Assembly: GCF_030380735.1 (NCBI RefSeq)
Contig: NZ_JAUDRZ010000026.1
Coordinates: forward strand, 807,370-871,369
DNA length: 64,000 nucleotides
Reading direction: 5' to 3'
Origin: Rhizobium sp. S152
Lineage (GTDB): Bacteria > Pseudomonadota > Alphaproteobacteria > Rhizobiales > Rhizobiaceae
Below the pieces are notes generated by a model. That model had not been told where the DNA came from. It was given only the letters and a program-made list of their open reading frames with translations, and ran no database searches. The position numbers and the translations under genes were made by a program. Below are positions 15,771 through 24,882 of this stretch, piece after piece (position 1 is the first letter of the stretch; each line of letters begins with the position of its first letter).

Positions 15771-16583
15771 ATGCCTGCCATGTTCGAATCCCACATCAAG
15801 CGCTGGCGGCTTGTGGCCGACGGCGAACCGATCGTCACCCACTGCAGTCACCTTCTCCCGGTTCTCTGGAACGGCAAGCCGGCCATGCTGAAACTATCGA
15901 GCGACGAGGCCGAGCGGGCCGGCGGCGCGCTGATGCAATGGTGGGACGGCGGCGGTGCGGCCAAAGTCTACGAACATGACGCCGAGGCGGTCCTTCTGGA
16001 GCGCGCCATGGGCAAGCAATCGCTTCTCCGGATGGCGGCCGGCGCCGAGGACGATGCGGCAAGCCGGATCATCTGCGCCACGGTGGCGAGGCTCCACGCC
16101 CCGCGCCGGGACCAGCCGCCGGCGCTCATTCCCCTCTCCCGCTGGTTTCGAGAACTGGCGCCGGCGGCAAATACCCATGGCGGCACGCTGGTCGAATGCA
16201 GCCGCATCGCAGAGGAACTGCTGGCAAGCCCAATCGACCCCGTCGTCCTGCACGGCGACATCCACCACGGCAATATCCTCGATTTCGAAGCGGACGGTTG
16301 GCTGGCGATCGATCCCAAAGGACTGATTGGCGAGCGCGGCTTCGACTACGCCAATACCTTCGTCAACGAAGAGCTCGCCACCATCGCCCACCCCGGCCGC
16401 CTGCAACGGCAGCTCGCCATCGTCGCCTCCGAAGCGCGATTTCCACCGAAACGCCTGTTGCAATGGATCGCTGCCTACGCCGGCCTGTCGGCCGCATGGT
16501 TCCTCGGCGATGGATCGGTGGACAAAGCCGAAAGCCCGCTCTCGGTCGCCCGTATCGCGCTCAACGAGTTGCGGCAGGGTTGA
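15771..16583 (+). CDS. APH(6)-like aminoglycoside/hydroxyurea kinase family protein
   Basis: A 270-residue kinase-like protein of the aminoglycoside 6-phosphotransferase (StrB/APH(6)) family. The catalytic loop HGDIHHGNIL resembles HGD-x-x-x-x-N, and the metal-binding IDPKGLIGERGFDYAN follows. Members phosphorylate streptomycin or hydroxyurea, but chromosomal copies in rhizobia have no proven substrate, so resistance should not be assumed. ATG 15771 is chosen because GCAGG lies about 8 bp upstream; ATG 15780 is possible. The gene begins right after the OYE terminator, so it needs its own promoter, which is not visible. Confidence 0.8.
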   Translation: MPAMFESHIKRWRLVADGEPIVTHCSHLLPVLWNGKPAMLKLSSDEAERAGGALMQWWDGGGAAKVYEHDAEAVLLERAMGKQSLLRMAAGAEDDAASRIICATVARLHAPRRDQPPALIPLSRWFRELAPAANTHGGTLVECSRIAEELLASPIDPVVLHGDIHHGNILDFEADGWLAIDPKGLIGERGFDYANTFVNEELATIAHPGRLQRQLAIVASEARFPPKRLLQWIAAYAGLSAAWFLGDGSVDKAESPLSVARIALNELRQG

Positions 16584-16591
16584 CGTAGCCG

Positions 16592-16999
16592 CTAGGCTTC
16601 CTTGTTCTTCTTCGCCTTATCAGAGGCGTTCTTCTTCAGCTTCGTCCGGTTGAAATCGATGGCGGCGCGCACCAGCCTTTGCAGTGCCGCCGCATCGACC
16701 TTGTCTCCCTCGAGATAATCGATCGCCCGTCGCGCATTGCCCTCCAATCCCGCATTGAACAGGCCGTCAGGATCGGCAAGCTTGGCGCCATGCGCGAAGG
16801 TGAGCTTCACCTTGCCCTTATGGGCGTTGGCAACCGCGATCATCCCGTCGCACGACCAGACCGGGCTGCCCATCCATTTCCATTCCTCGATGATATCGGC
16901 ATCCGCCGAAAGCACGGCCTTGCGGACATCGGCGAAAGCCGCGCCGCGCCAATCCGTGATGCCCTCGATCAGCCGATCGATCTCTTCCGATGCGTCCAT
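16592..16999 (-). CDS. DUF1801 domain protein
   Basis: A 135-residue cytoplasmic protein with a DUF1801 (YdhG-like) domain. The conserved stretch IIEEWKWMGSPVWSCDGMIAVANAHKGKVKLTFAHGAKL is followed by GLEGNARRAIDYLEGD, and the tail is rich in Lys. Function is unknown; the fold class resembles frataxin-like and YjbR-like small proteins. ATG 16999 is preceded by GGGGAGGACCGGG, an excellent ribosome-binding site. A longer frame to 17134 is rejected. It ends 8 bp from the end of the convergent kinase gene. Confidence 0.82.
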   Translation of the reverse strand: MDASEEIDRLIEGITDWRGAAFADVRKAVLSADADIIEEWKWMGSPVWSCDGMIAVANAHKGKVKLTFAHGAKLADPDGLFNAGLEGNARRAIDYLEGDKVDAAALQRLVRAAIDFNRTKLKKNASDKAKKNKEA

Positions 17000-17087
17000 C
17001 CCGGTCCTCCCCTTCCAACGAAGCGCTCTGTCTCCCATGGCCGCGAAAGCTACCCTCGGACACCCCGCCGATGCAACGGCAAAACGC

Positions 17088-18098
17088 CTATCCGGCCGCC
17101 GGCATCGACTTGCCATGCGGGATCGCAGCGGCACTGTCAGGCAAGCAGCCGAGCGAAATCAACGTCTTCAGTACCGCCTCGTCGATCGGCGTCTGCGGCT
17201 CGCGGCCGAGTTCGGCCACCAGACGCGTGTTCGGCATCCGCAGCGGTTCCCGCCACAGATAGCGCATCTCCTTAAGTTCGCGCATGAACGGGATAAAGGG
17301 TGCTGCCAGCGGCACCATCCACCATGGAAATCCACGCTGCTTCACCCCACCACCGGCCGCCCGACTGATGGCCGCAGCCATCCGGCTGCCGTCATCATCC
17401 CAGAAACCCGCCATGTGAAAGACCGCAAAAGGCGGCAGGCGGTCGCCGCGCTCGACGAGCGCGATCATCGTCTCGGCGACATCGGGCAGATAAGCCCATT
17501 GGTGCCCGACACCGGGACGCGCCGGGTTCCGGATCGACGTCACCGGTTTTCCCGGCGTGACATAACCCTTCGCGAACCACGTGTTCCCAGCATCCGGCCC
17601 AAAATAATCGCCGGCGCGAACGATGATGACGGGCACGCCACCGCGCGCCGCAGCCTCAAGCCGCTTCTCCATCTCGACACGGATCGCACCCTTCCTGGTG
17701 ACCGGATGCTGAGGGCTGTCCTCGCTCGGAACGGGAAAGGCATCCGGTCCGAAATTATAGACGGTGCCCGGCAGCACGATCCGAGCGCCAACCGCACGGG
17801 CAGCCGCGATTGTGTTGTCGAGCATCGGCAACACCAGCTTTTCCCAGTCACGATAGGCCGGCGGGTTGACCGCGTGAACGATGAGGCCGGCACCTTCTGC
17901 CGCCATCATAACATCCCGCGCGTTCATCGCGTCACCCTGCATCCACTTGAGCCCCGGCATCTTGGCGCGCGCCTCTGCGGCATTGCGGCTCAGCGCCATC
18001 ACCTGCCAGCCACGTGCCACAAGCCCGCGCGCCACAGCCCCGCCGATGCCCCCGGTGGCGCCGAGAACCAATGCGATATTTTCCGAATGCTCAGTCAT
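17088..18098 (-). CDS. atypical SDR / NAD-dependent epimerase-like protein
   Basis: A 336-residue Rossmann-fold oxidoreductase of the extended/atypical SDR class. The cofactor loop GATGGIGG is near the N-terminus (12-19), and TVYNFGP stands in the usual YxxxK region without a clean YxxxK. Dehydrogenase or epimerase activity is therefore not certain; NAD(P)-binding regulators share this fold. ATG 18098 is chosen because GGAGAG lies about 4 bp upstream; ATG 18110 is less likely. It is divergent from a LysR gene 92 bp away, the standard layout for a LysR-controlled target. Confidence 0.82.
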   Translation of the reverse strand: MTEHSENIALVLGATGGIGGAVARGLVARGWQVMALSRNAAEARAKMPGLKWMQGDAMNARDVMMAAEGAGLIVHAVNPPAYRDWEKLVLPMLDNTIAAARAVGARIVLPGTVYNFGPDAFPVPSEDSPQHPVTRKGAIRVEMEKRLEAAARGGVPVIIVRAGDYFGPDAGNTWFAKGYVTPGKPVTSIRNPARPGVGHQWAYLPDVAETMIALVERGDRLPPFAVFHMAGFWDDDGSRMAAAISRAAGGGVKQRGFPWWMVPLAAPFIPFMRELKEMRYLWREPLRMPNTRLVAELGREPQTPIDEAVLKTLISLGCLPDSAAAIPHGKSMPAAG

Positions 18099-18190
18099 GG
18101 AACTCTCCATCTCGTTGATGGAGCTCAGAATGCCGCGCCGTGCAAATAAAGAAAATTGACGAAATGCGTGGCGCAGCTATACATATTTTT

Positions 18191-19108
18191 ATGAATAGCG
18201 AACCGAACTGGGATTTCTACCGAACGCTCCTCGCCGTGTTGCAGCACGGCTCGCTCTCGGCCGCCGCGCGCGAACTCGGACTGACGCAGCCGACCATTGG
18301 TCGGCACATCGACGCGCTTGAGGAAGCGATCGGCGCCAGGCTCTTCGTGCGCTCGACGAACGGCCTGATCGCTACCGACGCAGCACTAGAACTGAAGCCC
18401 TATGCCGAAACCCTAGCCGCGACATCGGCGGCGCTTCTGCGCACCGCCTCCGGTCATCGTGAACGTATCTCCGGAACCGTCCGCATCAGCGCCAGCGAGG
18501 TCATCGGGGTAGAGGTACTGCCGGCCGTTCTCGCGCCGCTGATCGAAGCCCACCCCGAACTCGATATCGAGCTCTCGGCATCCGACACTGTCGAGGATCT
18601 CCTCAGCCGCGCGGCCGATATCGCGATACGCATGGCCGAACCGACGCAGGAGGCGCTCGTCGTGCGTCGCATCGGCGATATCCCGCTCGGCTTCCACGCC
18701 CACCGCCGATATCTCGAGCGCACCGGCACACCGCAGACCTTGGCAGACCTCGGCGCGCACCGACTGGTCGGCTTCGACCGTCAGACGGCCTATGTCAGGA
18801 CGATGGTGAAGCGCTTTCCGCTGGCCGACGATCTCATCTTCGGCTTCAGGACGGACAGCACGCTGGCGCAGCTTTCGGCCATTCGCGCCGGGCTCGGCAT
18901 CGGCATCTGCCAGACCGGGCTCGCCAGCCGTGATCCCGATCTGGTGCCCGTGCTGCAGCAGGCGTTCCAGATACCGCTTGGCACCTGGGCGGTCATGCAT
19001 GAGGGCATCAGGACGTCACCGCGCTATCGCGTGACTTTCGATGCGCTGGTGGCAGGATTGACTGATTATGTCAGGGGAGCGGCCCGGTCGATCGACTGGC
19101 CGCAATGA
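18191..19108 (+). CDS. LysR-family transcriptional regulator
   Basis: A 305-residue LysR-type regulator. The N-terminal winged helix contains GSLSAAARELGLTQPTIGRHIDALE, and the C-terminal part is a periplasmic-binding-like effector domain. ATG 18191 (MNSEPNWDFYR) fits family starts; an upstream in-frame GTG at 18140 is rejected. It is divergent from the SDR gene, so the 92 bp between them should hold its operator. The inducer is unknown. It ends 5 bp from the convergent DUF2188 gene. Confidence 0.9.
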   Translation: MNSEPNWDFYRTLLAVLQHGSLSAAARELGLTQPTIGRHIDALEEAIGARLFVRSTNGLIATDAALELKPYAETLAATSAALLRTASGHRERISGTVRISASEVIGVEVLPAVLAPLIEAHPELDIELSASDTVEDLLSRAADIAIRMAEPTQEALVVRRIGDIPLGFHAHRRYLERTGTPQTLADLGAHRLVGFDRQTAYVRTMVKRFPLADDLIFGFRTDSTLAQLSAIRAGLGIGICQTGLASRDPDLVPVLQQAFQIPLGTWAVMHEGIRTSPRYRVTFDALVAGLTDYVRGAARSIDWPQ

Positions 19109-19113
19109 CCGGT

Positions 19114-19395
19114 TCATGCGCGTGGCGAGGTTTCGGCGGAACGACTCTTCCAAGGACCATCGACGACTTCTGTTTCTGGACGATCGCCGCCTTCGGCATA
19201 TTCCTCGTGCCACTTGCCCTTGTCGTCCTGCCAGCTGATCTCGGCTGAATCACCGCCGACCTGCTGTTCGGCTGCGACGATCCGGGCTGCCTCTAGCGCT
19301 TCCGCATGCGTCGGAAACGCCTCGGAATAGACCCCCTCGAGTCGATAGGCCCATCCTCCGTCGTGTTGGACGACCTCGTAGACCACCTTGACCAT
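19114..19395 (-). CDS. DUF2188 domain protein
   Basis: A 93-residue soluble protein. The first half, VVYEVVQHDGGWAYRLEGVYSEAFPTHAEALEAARIVAAEQQ, matches the DUF2188 pattern: a strand pair and a helix reading a sample-like HDGGWA motif. The second half is charged and ends in a Trp-rich stretch. Function is unknown; such genes are often stress-induced. ATG 19395 has GAGGAGT about 7 bp upstream, so the much longer frame reaching 19584 is rejected. The 229 bp up to chaA hold no gene. Confidence 0.8.
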   Translation of the reverse strand: MVKVVYEVVQHDGGWAYRLEGVYSEAFPTHAEALEAARIVAAEQQVGGDSAEISWQDDKGKWHEEYAEGGDRPETEVVDGPWKSRSAETSPRA

Positions 19396-19624
19396 GCAAA
19401 TCACTCCTCTTCGTTTTTCCTGCCGCGAAAGACCGACCGGATTGCATCCGGTGCTGCGCGGGCCGCTGGGTAAGACGAGAGGGCGCCGCGTTATGCTTCC
19501 GGCTGACCGATGGGTTAGTATTCCATTAAATCCGCGCGACTGCAAATAGCCTTGGGCGAGACCCCACTTGCCATGCAAAATCATCGGGTTAGATATATCG
19601 CATGAATCAGCACGGGAGCTCGAT

Positions 19625-20731
19625 GTGACAATAACGGCGCGGTTGAAAGATGAGAAGTTCCTGGTGCTCGCGGTGATCGTCGCGATCGCCGCCTATGCCA
19701 TGGAGCACGCGCTGCTCGAGATGGGCCAGGCGGCAGCGTTGATCGGCGCAGCGCTCCTTGTCGTCACCATCGTTCTCGCCTCCATCCGCGTCGCGCACCA
19801 CGCCGAGATCCTGGCGAGCAAGGTGGGGGATCCCTATGGCACGATGATCCTGACGCTCTCCGCCGTCGCAGTCGAGGTCATCATCCTCGGCATCATGATG
19901 AGCGGCGAGAGTTCGCCGACGCTGGTGCGCGACACGATCTATTCGGCGCTGATGCTTGATATCAACGGCATCCTCGGCTTGGCCGCTCTGCTCGGCGGCC
20001 TCAAGCACGGCGAACAGCCCTATAACGACAACTCCGGCAAGACCTATGGCGTGATGATCCTGACGGCGATAGGCATTTCGATGATCGTCCCGGAGTTCGT
20101 TCCATCAGACAAGTGGCACTACTACTCGGCCTTCACCATCGTGGCGATGATCGCCCTCTATGGTCTGTTCCTGCGTATGCAGGTGGGCCAGCATAGCTAC
20201 TTCTTCAGCTACGCCTATCCACGCGCGGAAAAGAGCATGAGCGGCGGACATGACGCGCATGCCGACGCGGACGAGGAATCGGCGACCGCTTCGATCGCCA
20301 TCATTCTCATCGGTGTGGTCATCATCGGCGGCCTTGCAGAGATCATGTCGACGCTGATGAGTTCGGGCCTCGAGGGTACCGGCGCCCCGGTAGCCCTCAC
20401 CGCCATCGTCGTCGCAGCCATCTCCGCCGCTCCCGAAATCATGACGGCGCTCCGTGCCGCATTGAAGAACCGCATGCAGGCGACGGTCAACATCGCCATG
20501 GGCGCATCGCTCTCAACGGTTATCCTGACCGTGCCCGTCATGGAAGCCATCGCGCTCTATACCGGCCAGCCCTTCATCATGGCGATGACGCCGGTGCAGA
20601 CCGTGATGGTCGCGATTACCCTCATCGCCGCTGCCATCAACCTGAACGACGGCGAGACCAATGCGATCGAAGGCATGACGCATTTCATCCTCTTCGCTAC
20701 TTTCCTCATGCTGTCGGCGATCGGACTGTGA
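19625..20731 (+). CDS. chaA: calcium/proton antiporter ChaA-like
   Basis: A 368-residue CaCA-superfamily antiporter with about 11 membrane segments in two related halves. The cation-binding repeats appear as SAVAVEVIILGIMMSGE in the first half and ISAAPEIMTALRAAL in the second. A His/Asp-rich loop (GGHDAHADADEE) separates the halves. It should exchange Ca2+ (and perhaps Na+ or K+) for H+ at the inner membrane. GTG 19625 is chosen because GGGAG lies about 6 bp upstream. A TTG at 19568 would add 19 residues with no ribosome-binding site. Confidence 0.88.
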   Translation: MTITARLKDEKFLVLAVIVAIAAYAMEHALLEMGQAAALIGAALLVVTIVLASIRVAHHAEILASKVGDPYGTMILTLSAVAVEVIILGIMMSGESSPTLVRDTIYSALMLDINGILGLAALLGGLKHGEQPYNDNSGKTYGVMILTAIGISMIVPEFVPSDKWHYYSAFTIVAMIALYGLFLRMQVGQHSYFFSYAYPRAEKSMSGGHDAHADADEESATASIAIILIGVVIIGGLAEIMSTLMSSGLEGTGAPVALTAIVVAAISAAPEIMTALRAALKNRMQATVNIAMGASLSTVILTVPVMEAIALYTGQPFIMAMTPVQTVMVAITLIAAAINLNDGETNAIEGMTHFILFATFLMLSAIGL

Positions 20732-20806
20732 TTGCTAATAGGAATCGGAATTCAAGGCGTTGAAGCCGGATCCGGACTCGATCTCGCCGGCAGTTGAATC
20801 AATCTC

Positions 20807-21970
20807 TCAGGCTGCCGCTTTTGCCGGCTCGGAAAACAATACCGCGCGATCGCGTCCGGCATTCTTGGCATCGTAAAGGGCGACGTCCGCCATCTTGAGC
20901 AATTCGCTCCACGAATGCTCCTTGCTCTCGCCCATCGCGACACCGATACTGACCGTCAACGGCACGCGCTCGCCATTGCTGTCGACGACGAGCTTGCGCA
21001 CCACGTCCACAAGCTGCTCCGCGGCCGCCATCGCCTCTTCGGCACTGGTGTGCGGTAGATAGGCGGCGAATTCCTCTCCGCCCAGCCGCGCGAAGCTGCC
21101 GTCGGCCCGAAGGTTCTTCTCGATGGCATCGGCGAAGCTCACGAGCACCTGGTCGCCGGTATCATGGCCGAAACGGTCGTTGACCTGCTTGAACAGATCG
21201 AGATCCATCAGGAAGAGCGCATCGTCTTCGCGCATTACCTTGGGCACGCGCGACGTGAACCAGCGGCGATTGCCGACCCCGGTCAGGATATCGGTGTCGG
21301 CCGCGCGCCTGAGTGCCGCCTCGGCCCGCTCCTTGACGAGAATGATCACGAAGAGCGCGATGGCAAAATGGCAGATGATGCGAATGAAGAAGGCCCAGCG
21401 CGGCGTCATCGGCGCTATCGCCGGTGTCAGCATGGCCACGACGATCATCAATGCCAGCAGCGACGAAAGCGCGATGACAACCGACAGCACGAGGCGAACA
21501 GGCAGGTTCTCCGGGCGCCGGTCACGCAGAACGGTGGTGGCGGCCGCGGCAAGCGAGAGGAATGAGATGAAATTGGAAACAGCGCCCCGGATCGGGTCGA
21601 CGAGATAGAATTGCGTGACCAGCGCCGTCGGGATCAGCACGGCGGGCGCGATCATCACCAGCCAGTCCGCGCGACGCTCTCCGCCGCTGCTCAGGCGCCG
21701 CATACCTACCCAAAAGATCGCATAGCCGATCACGCCGGACGCGAACGTTCCGAATGTCCAGATTTCCCGTGAGATGATGGAGCGGTCACCCAGACCCGCC
21801 AGCGTCGAGGACATCGCCAAGGCCATGAAGCCGATCGCCAGCGTCCCCAGCCCCTCTCCTCGCCTCGACTGCCAGCGTGCGTAGAGAAAACACAGGGCGC
21901 CGACTAGAAAGGAACACTGGTGCAGCAGGAGGACGGTCGCGAGGTCGAGCTGAAAGGATTGAAGCGTCAT
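20807..21970 (-). CDS. membrane-bound diguanylate cyclase (GGDEF)
   Basis: A 387-residue protein. Residues 1 to about 215 hold six or seven hydrophobic segments forming a membrane sensor. Residues 222-380 are a GGDEF domain, with DTDILTGVGNRR at its start and GGEEF at 297-301, so diguanylate cyclase activity is expected. The inhibitory I-site normally reads RxxD nine residues before GGEEF. Here it reads RADG, with Gly in place of Asp, so product inhibition may be weak. No EAL domain follows. It is single-gene and convergent with chaA. Confidence 0.9.
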   Translation of the reverse strand: MTLQSFQLDLATVLLLHQCSFLVGALCFLYARWQSRRGEGLGTLAIGFMALAMSSTLAGLGDRSIISREIWTFGTFASGVIGYAIFWVGMRRLSSGGERRADWLVMIAPAVLIPTALVTQFYLVDPIRGAVSNFISFLSLAAAATTVLRDRRPENLPVRLVLSVVIALSSLLALMIVVAMLTPAIAPMTPRWAFFIRIICHFAIALFVIILVKERAEAALRRAADTDILTGVGNRRWFTSRVPKVMREDDALFLMDLDLFKQVNDRFGHDTGDQVLVSFADAIEKNLRADGSFARLGGEEFAAYLPHTSAEEAMAAAEQLVDVVRKLVVDSNGERVPLTVSIGVAMGESKEHSWSELLKMADVALYDAKNAGRDRAVLFSEPAKAAA

Positions 21971-22064
21971 CGTATCGGAAACATGAATTATCGAAACAGA
22001 GTGCAGTATCTAGGCCGCAGTCATTAGCGATCCCTAAATGGCGACAGGCAAAACATACCCCTAA

Positions 22065-22092
22065 CAAAAAACCCGCCGTCGCCGGCGGGTTT
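22065..22092 (-). terminator. Rho-independent terminator after the aminotransferase gene
   Basis: A perfect 10-bp stem AAACCCGCCG (22069-22078) / CGGCGGGTTT (22083-22092) has a 4-base loop. Read leftwards it is followed by a T-run, the complement of the A-run at 22066-22071. Confidence 0.85.
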
Positions 22093-22111
22093 CAGATTGA
22101 AGCGTGAAGCC

Positions 22112-23314
22112 TTACTTGCAGGCGCCGCAGAAGCGCTGGATGCGCTTGCAGGCTTCTTCCAGGAGTTCTTCCGAGGTCGCGTAGGAGATACGGAAGTTCG
22201 GGCCGAGACCGAAGGCCGAACCGTGAACCACGGCAACGCCTTCCGATTCCAGAAGCTCGGACACGAAGTCCTCATCCGTCTCGATGACCTTGCCCGTCGG
22301 TGCCGTCTTGCCGATCAGGCCGGCGCAGGACGGGTAGACGTAGAAGGCGCCTTCCGGGTTCGGGCAGGAAATGCCCTTGGCCTGGTTCAGCATCGAGACC
22401 ACGAGATCGCGGCGACCTTCGAAGATCTTCTTGTTCTCGGGGATGAACGCCTGCGTGCCGTTCAGCGCCTCGACGGCAGCCCACTGCGCGATCGACGACG
22501 CGCCAGAGGTCTGCTGGCCCTGGATCATGTCCATCGCCTTGATCAGCTGGATCGGGCCGGCCGCATAGCCGATACGCCAGCCGGTCATTGCGTAGGCCTT
22601 CGAGACGCCGTTCATGGTGAGCGTGCGGTCGTAGAGCTTCGGCTCGACTTCGACGGGCGTGACGAACTTGAAGTCGCCATAGGTCAGGTGCTCGTACATG
22701 TCGTCGGTCAGGATCCAGACATGCGGATGCTTGAGCAGCACGTCGGTCAGGGCCTTCAGTTCGTCATGCGTATAGGCGGCACCCGACGGGTTGGACGGCG
22801 AGTTGAAGATGAACCACTTCGTCTTCGGGGTGATGGCCTTGTCGAGGTCGGCAGGCTGGAGCTTGAAGTTGTTTTCCTGCGTCGTCATGACGGTAACGGG
22901 CGTACCGCCGCACAGCGCCACCATCTCCGGGTAGGATACCCAGTAAGGTGCCGGGATGACGACTTCATCGCCGGCATTCAGCGTTGCCATGAAGGCGTTG
23001 AAAAGAATCTGCTTTCCGCCGGTGCCGACGATCGTCTGCTCCCAGGAGTAATCCAGGCCGTTCTCGCGCTTGAACTTCGCGGCGATCGCCTTGCGCAGTT
23101 CAGGGATACCGGAAACCGGCGTGTACTTGGTCTCGCCGCGGTTGATCGCGTCGATCGCCGCCTGCTTGATGTTATCAGGCGTATCGAAGTCCGGCTCGCC
23201 GGCGCCGAGACCGATCACGTCACGGCCTTTTGCTTTCAATTCGCGCGCTTTCTGGGAAACGGCGATGGTGGCGGAAGGCTTCACACGGGAAAGAGCATCG
23301 GCAAGAAAGGCCAT
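22112..23314 (-). CDS. aatA: class I aspartate aminotransferase
   Basis: A 400-residue PLP-dependent aminotransferase of the class I, Thermus-like AspC branch, the usual length. The PLP lysine is Lys239 in NGVSKAYAMTGWRIGYAAG. SPSNPSGAAY (172-181) carries the conserved Asn, and DDMYEHL holds the PLP Asp and Tyr. Arg in FRISYATS should bind the substrate alpha-carboxylate. It interconverts aspartate and 2-oxoglutarate with oxaloacetate and glutamate; some rhizobial homologs also accept prephenate. It is monocistronic with its own terminator. Confidence 0.95.
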   Translation of the reverse strand: MAFLADALSRVKPSATIAVSQKARELKAKGRDVIGLGAGEPDFDTPDNIKQAAIDAINRGETKYTPVSGIPELRKAIAAKFKRENGLDYSWEQTIVGTGGKQILFNAFMATLNAGDEVVIPAPYWVSYPEMVALCGGTPVTVMTTQENNFKLQPADLDKAITPKTKWFIFNSPSNPSGAAYTHDELKALTDVLLKHPHVWILTDDMYEHLTYGDFKFVTPVEVEPKLYDRTLTMNGVSKAYAMTGWRIGYAAGPIQLIKAMDMIQGQQTSGASSIAQWAAVEALNGTQAFIPENKKIFEGRRDLVVSMLNQAKGISCPNPEGAFYVYPSCAGLIGKTAPTGKVIETDEDFVSELLESEGVAVVHGSAFGLGPNFRISYATSEELLEEACKRIQRFCGACK

Positions 23315-23687
23315 GATATCGGTCCTATACGGTTGATTTTAGCGGAAGGCCGGGGGCGGAATTCCGCGATAAGGTCTATGTCCAATGTGGGCAGGCTTTT
23401 CAAGGCCAAAGGCGTGATGGGAGCAATGATTCTTCGTGATCGGTCCGATCCGATTCGCCAGCCGATCCCGAACTCCGCGCATTTCGCGGGAATTACGTTC
23501 TTCACGGCTTGTTGACGCAGCCGCCAGCGGTGCGTTTTTGCCCCACACCCGCTGAAAAACCCCCATTATTCGCCTCTGCCACGAATATGCCGCAACAAAT
23601 GCTGTGGCGTGCCTCAATTCGGTCGCGAGCATGCCGACATCCGGGCCTCAAATTTGACGCTCAAACAATGGTCATCGAGGGTACACC
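23315..23687. other. intergenic region upstream of the aminotransferase and sortase genes
   Basis: No gene, RNA or terminator is seen here. It must contain the aatA promoter (leftwards) and the promoter for the small membrane protein/sortase pair (rightwards). The palindrome GATCGGTCCGATC lies at about 23438-23450. Confidence 0.5.
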
Positions 23688-24047
23688 ATGTTTCTGGCAG
23701 ACGAGTTCGCGGCACGGCGCAACCGTACCAGTCGCATTTCCATTTCACTGCTGGTCGCGGTCGTCGCGATCACGTCGTCGAGCCTGATGATTTCGGGCCT
23801 GATTTCGGCCGCCCACGCCGCGGATATGGGGACGGCGGTGGACGGCGTGCTGATCAGCCAGGACAACAGCTTCCTCCAGCTGGCCTCCTCCCCGATCTTG
23901 AGTGGCGGATCGGCCGTGCATGCGCCAAACCACGCCGACCAGCAGATCATGCGCGGCCTGACCGCCATGCTGCTGGCGCTGATGGCGACCAGCGGCCTTG
24001 CCGTCTGGCACCGGCGCCTGCGCGGCGTGTTCGGGAGCCGCCGGTAA
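23688..24047 (+). CDS. small exported/membrane protein linked to a sortase
   Basis: A 119-residue protein of unknown function. A basic N-terminus and a hydrophobic stretch (about 19-40) ending in SAAHAAD look like a signal peptide or anchor. A second hydrophobic stretch (about 89-107) is followed by a basic tail (HRRLRGVFGSRR). This hydrophobic-plus-basic end resembles a sortase sorting signal, but no LPxTG-like motif precedes it. GAGGGT lies about 6 bp before the ATG. Its stop overlaps the sortase start (TAATG), so the two are translationally coupled and probably work together. Confidence 0.7.
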   Translation: MFLADEFAARRNRTSRISISLLVAVVAITSSSLMISGLISAAHAADMGTAVDGVLISQDNSFLQLASSPILSGGSAVHAPNHADQQIMRGLTAMLLALMATSGLAVWHRRLRGVFGSRR

Positions 24048-24826
24048 TGCTGGGCCGACCGGGCAAGCCGAACCTTGCCGACGACGATGCCGGCGCGTTC
24101 TCGCCGCTTCCGACCTATATCGAGCTTGAAATGGCGATGGCCGCCGCAACCGCCTACGACGTAGTAGACGCGAACGGTCGACGTTCTCTCTTACCTCGCC
24201 TTTCACTGATCGAAAAGGCGATCGCCGCCAGCATCGCGATATTGGCGCTTTACGGCCTGATCCTCATCGGAGATGGCCTCTATATCAAGGCCAAGACCCA
24301 TCTCTCCCACATTTTGCTGAAGCGCGCCTTCGCCGCCGAACTGCGCGGTGAGGATGCACGCCCCTGGCCCTGGGCCGACTTTACCACCGAAGCCAAGGTG
24401 AGCGCGCCGAGGCTTGGCAAACACGCCATCGTTCTCGCCGGCAATTCGGAGCCCTCTTCGTTCGGCCCCTCCTGGATCGCGGGAACACCGCAGCCCGGCG
24501 ACGACGGCACGTCGGTGATCTCGGCACGCCGTCACGCGCATTTCCTCTGGCTGAAGGATGTGCATCCTGGCGACGATATCGAGGTGACGCGCGGCGACGG
24601 CAAGGTCCTGACCTTCAAGGCCGGCGAAGGCCGCATCGTGCCTTGGGACGACAGCGGCATCGACCCGACCACGCAGGGCAAGCGGCTGGTCCTGGCGACC
24701 TGCTGGCCGTTCGGCGCCACCGAGCGCGGCCCGCTACGCTATGTCGTCGAAGCCGATCTGGTCGATACACAGGCGACCGGCGCTGTTCCCGCGCCAAACA
24801 CAAAGCCGTTATCGCACGCCGAGTAA
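24047..24826 (+). CDS. class GN-like sortase with altered catalytic site
   Basis: A 259-residue sortase of the proteobacterial class GN type. A membrane segment lies at about 56-78 and the sortase barrel at about 110-240. The nucleophile is Cys219 in VLATCWPFG, and the conserved Arg is Arg231 in GPLRYVV. The position that normally reads GHRDTHF, with the catalytic His, reads ARRHAHF here (160-166), so the expected His161 is Arg. His163 or His165 might substitute, or activity may be lost. The usual VIT/vWA target-protein gene is not adjacent; the upstream gene encodes a 119-residue protein instead. The start overlaps that gene's stop by one base. Confidence 0.82.
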   Translation: MLGRPGKPNLADDDAGAFSPLPTYIELEMAMAAATAYDVVDANGRRSLLPRLSLIEKAIAASIAILALYGLILIGDGLYIKAKTHLSHILLKRAFAAELRGEDARPWPWADFTTEAKVSAPRLGKHAIVLAGNSEPSSFGPSWIAGTPQPGDDGTSVISARRHAHFLWLKDVHPGDDIEVTRGDGKVLTFKAGEGRIVPWDDSGIDPTTQGKRLVLATCWPFGATERGPLRYVVEADLVDTQATGAVPAPNTKPLSHAE

Positions 24827-24882
24827 GGGTTGAAGCGTCCGCGCCGCTGCCCCACCTTGGCCCCACAGCAACGGGAGCGATC

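Noticed and set aside
15771..16583. An acquired streptomycin-resistance gene
   Set aside because: The product resembles APH(6), but composition is normal for the chromosome and no mobile element is near, so it is more likely a resident family member of unknown substrate.
22097..23515. A 472-codon rightward open frame
   Set aside because: It is the reverse complement of the aspartate aminotransferase gene; the PLP-enzyme motifs on the other strand settle which is coding.
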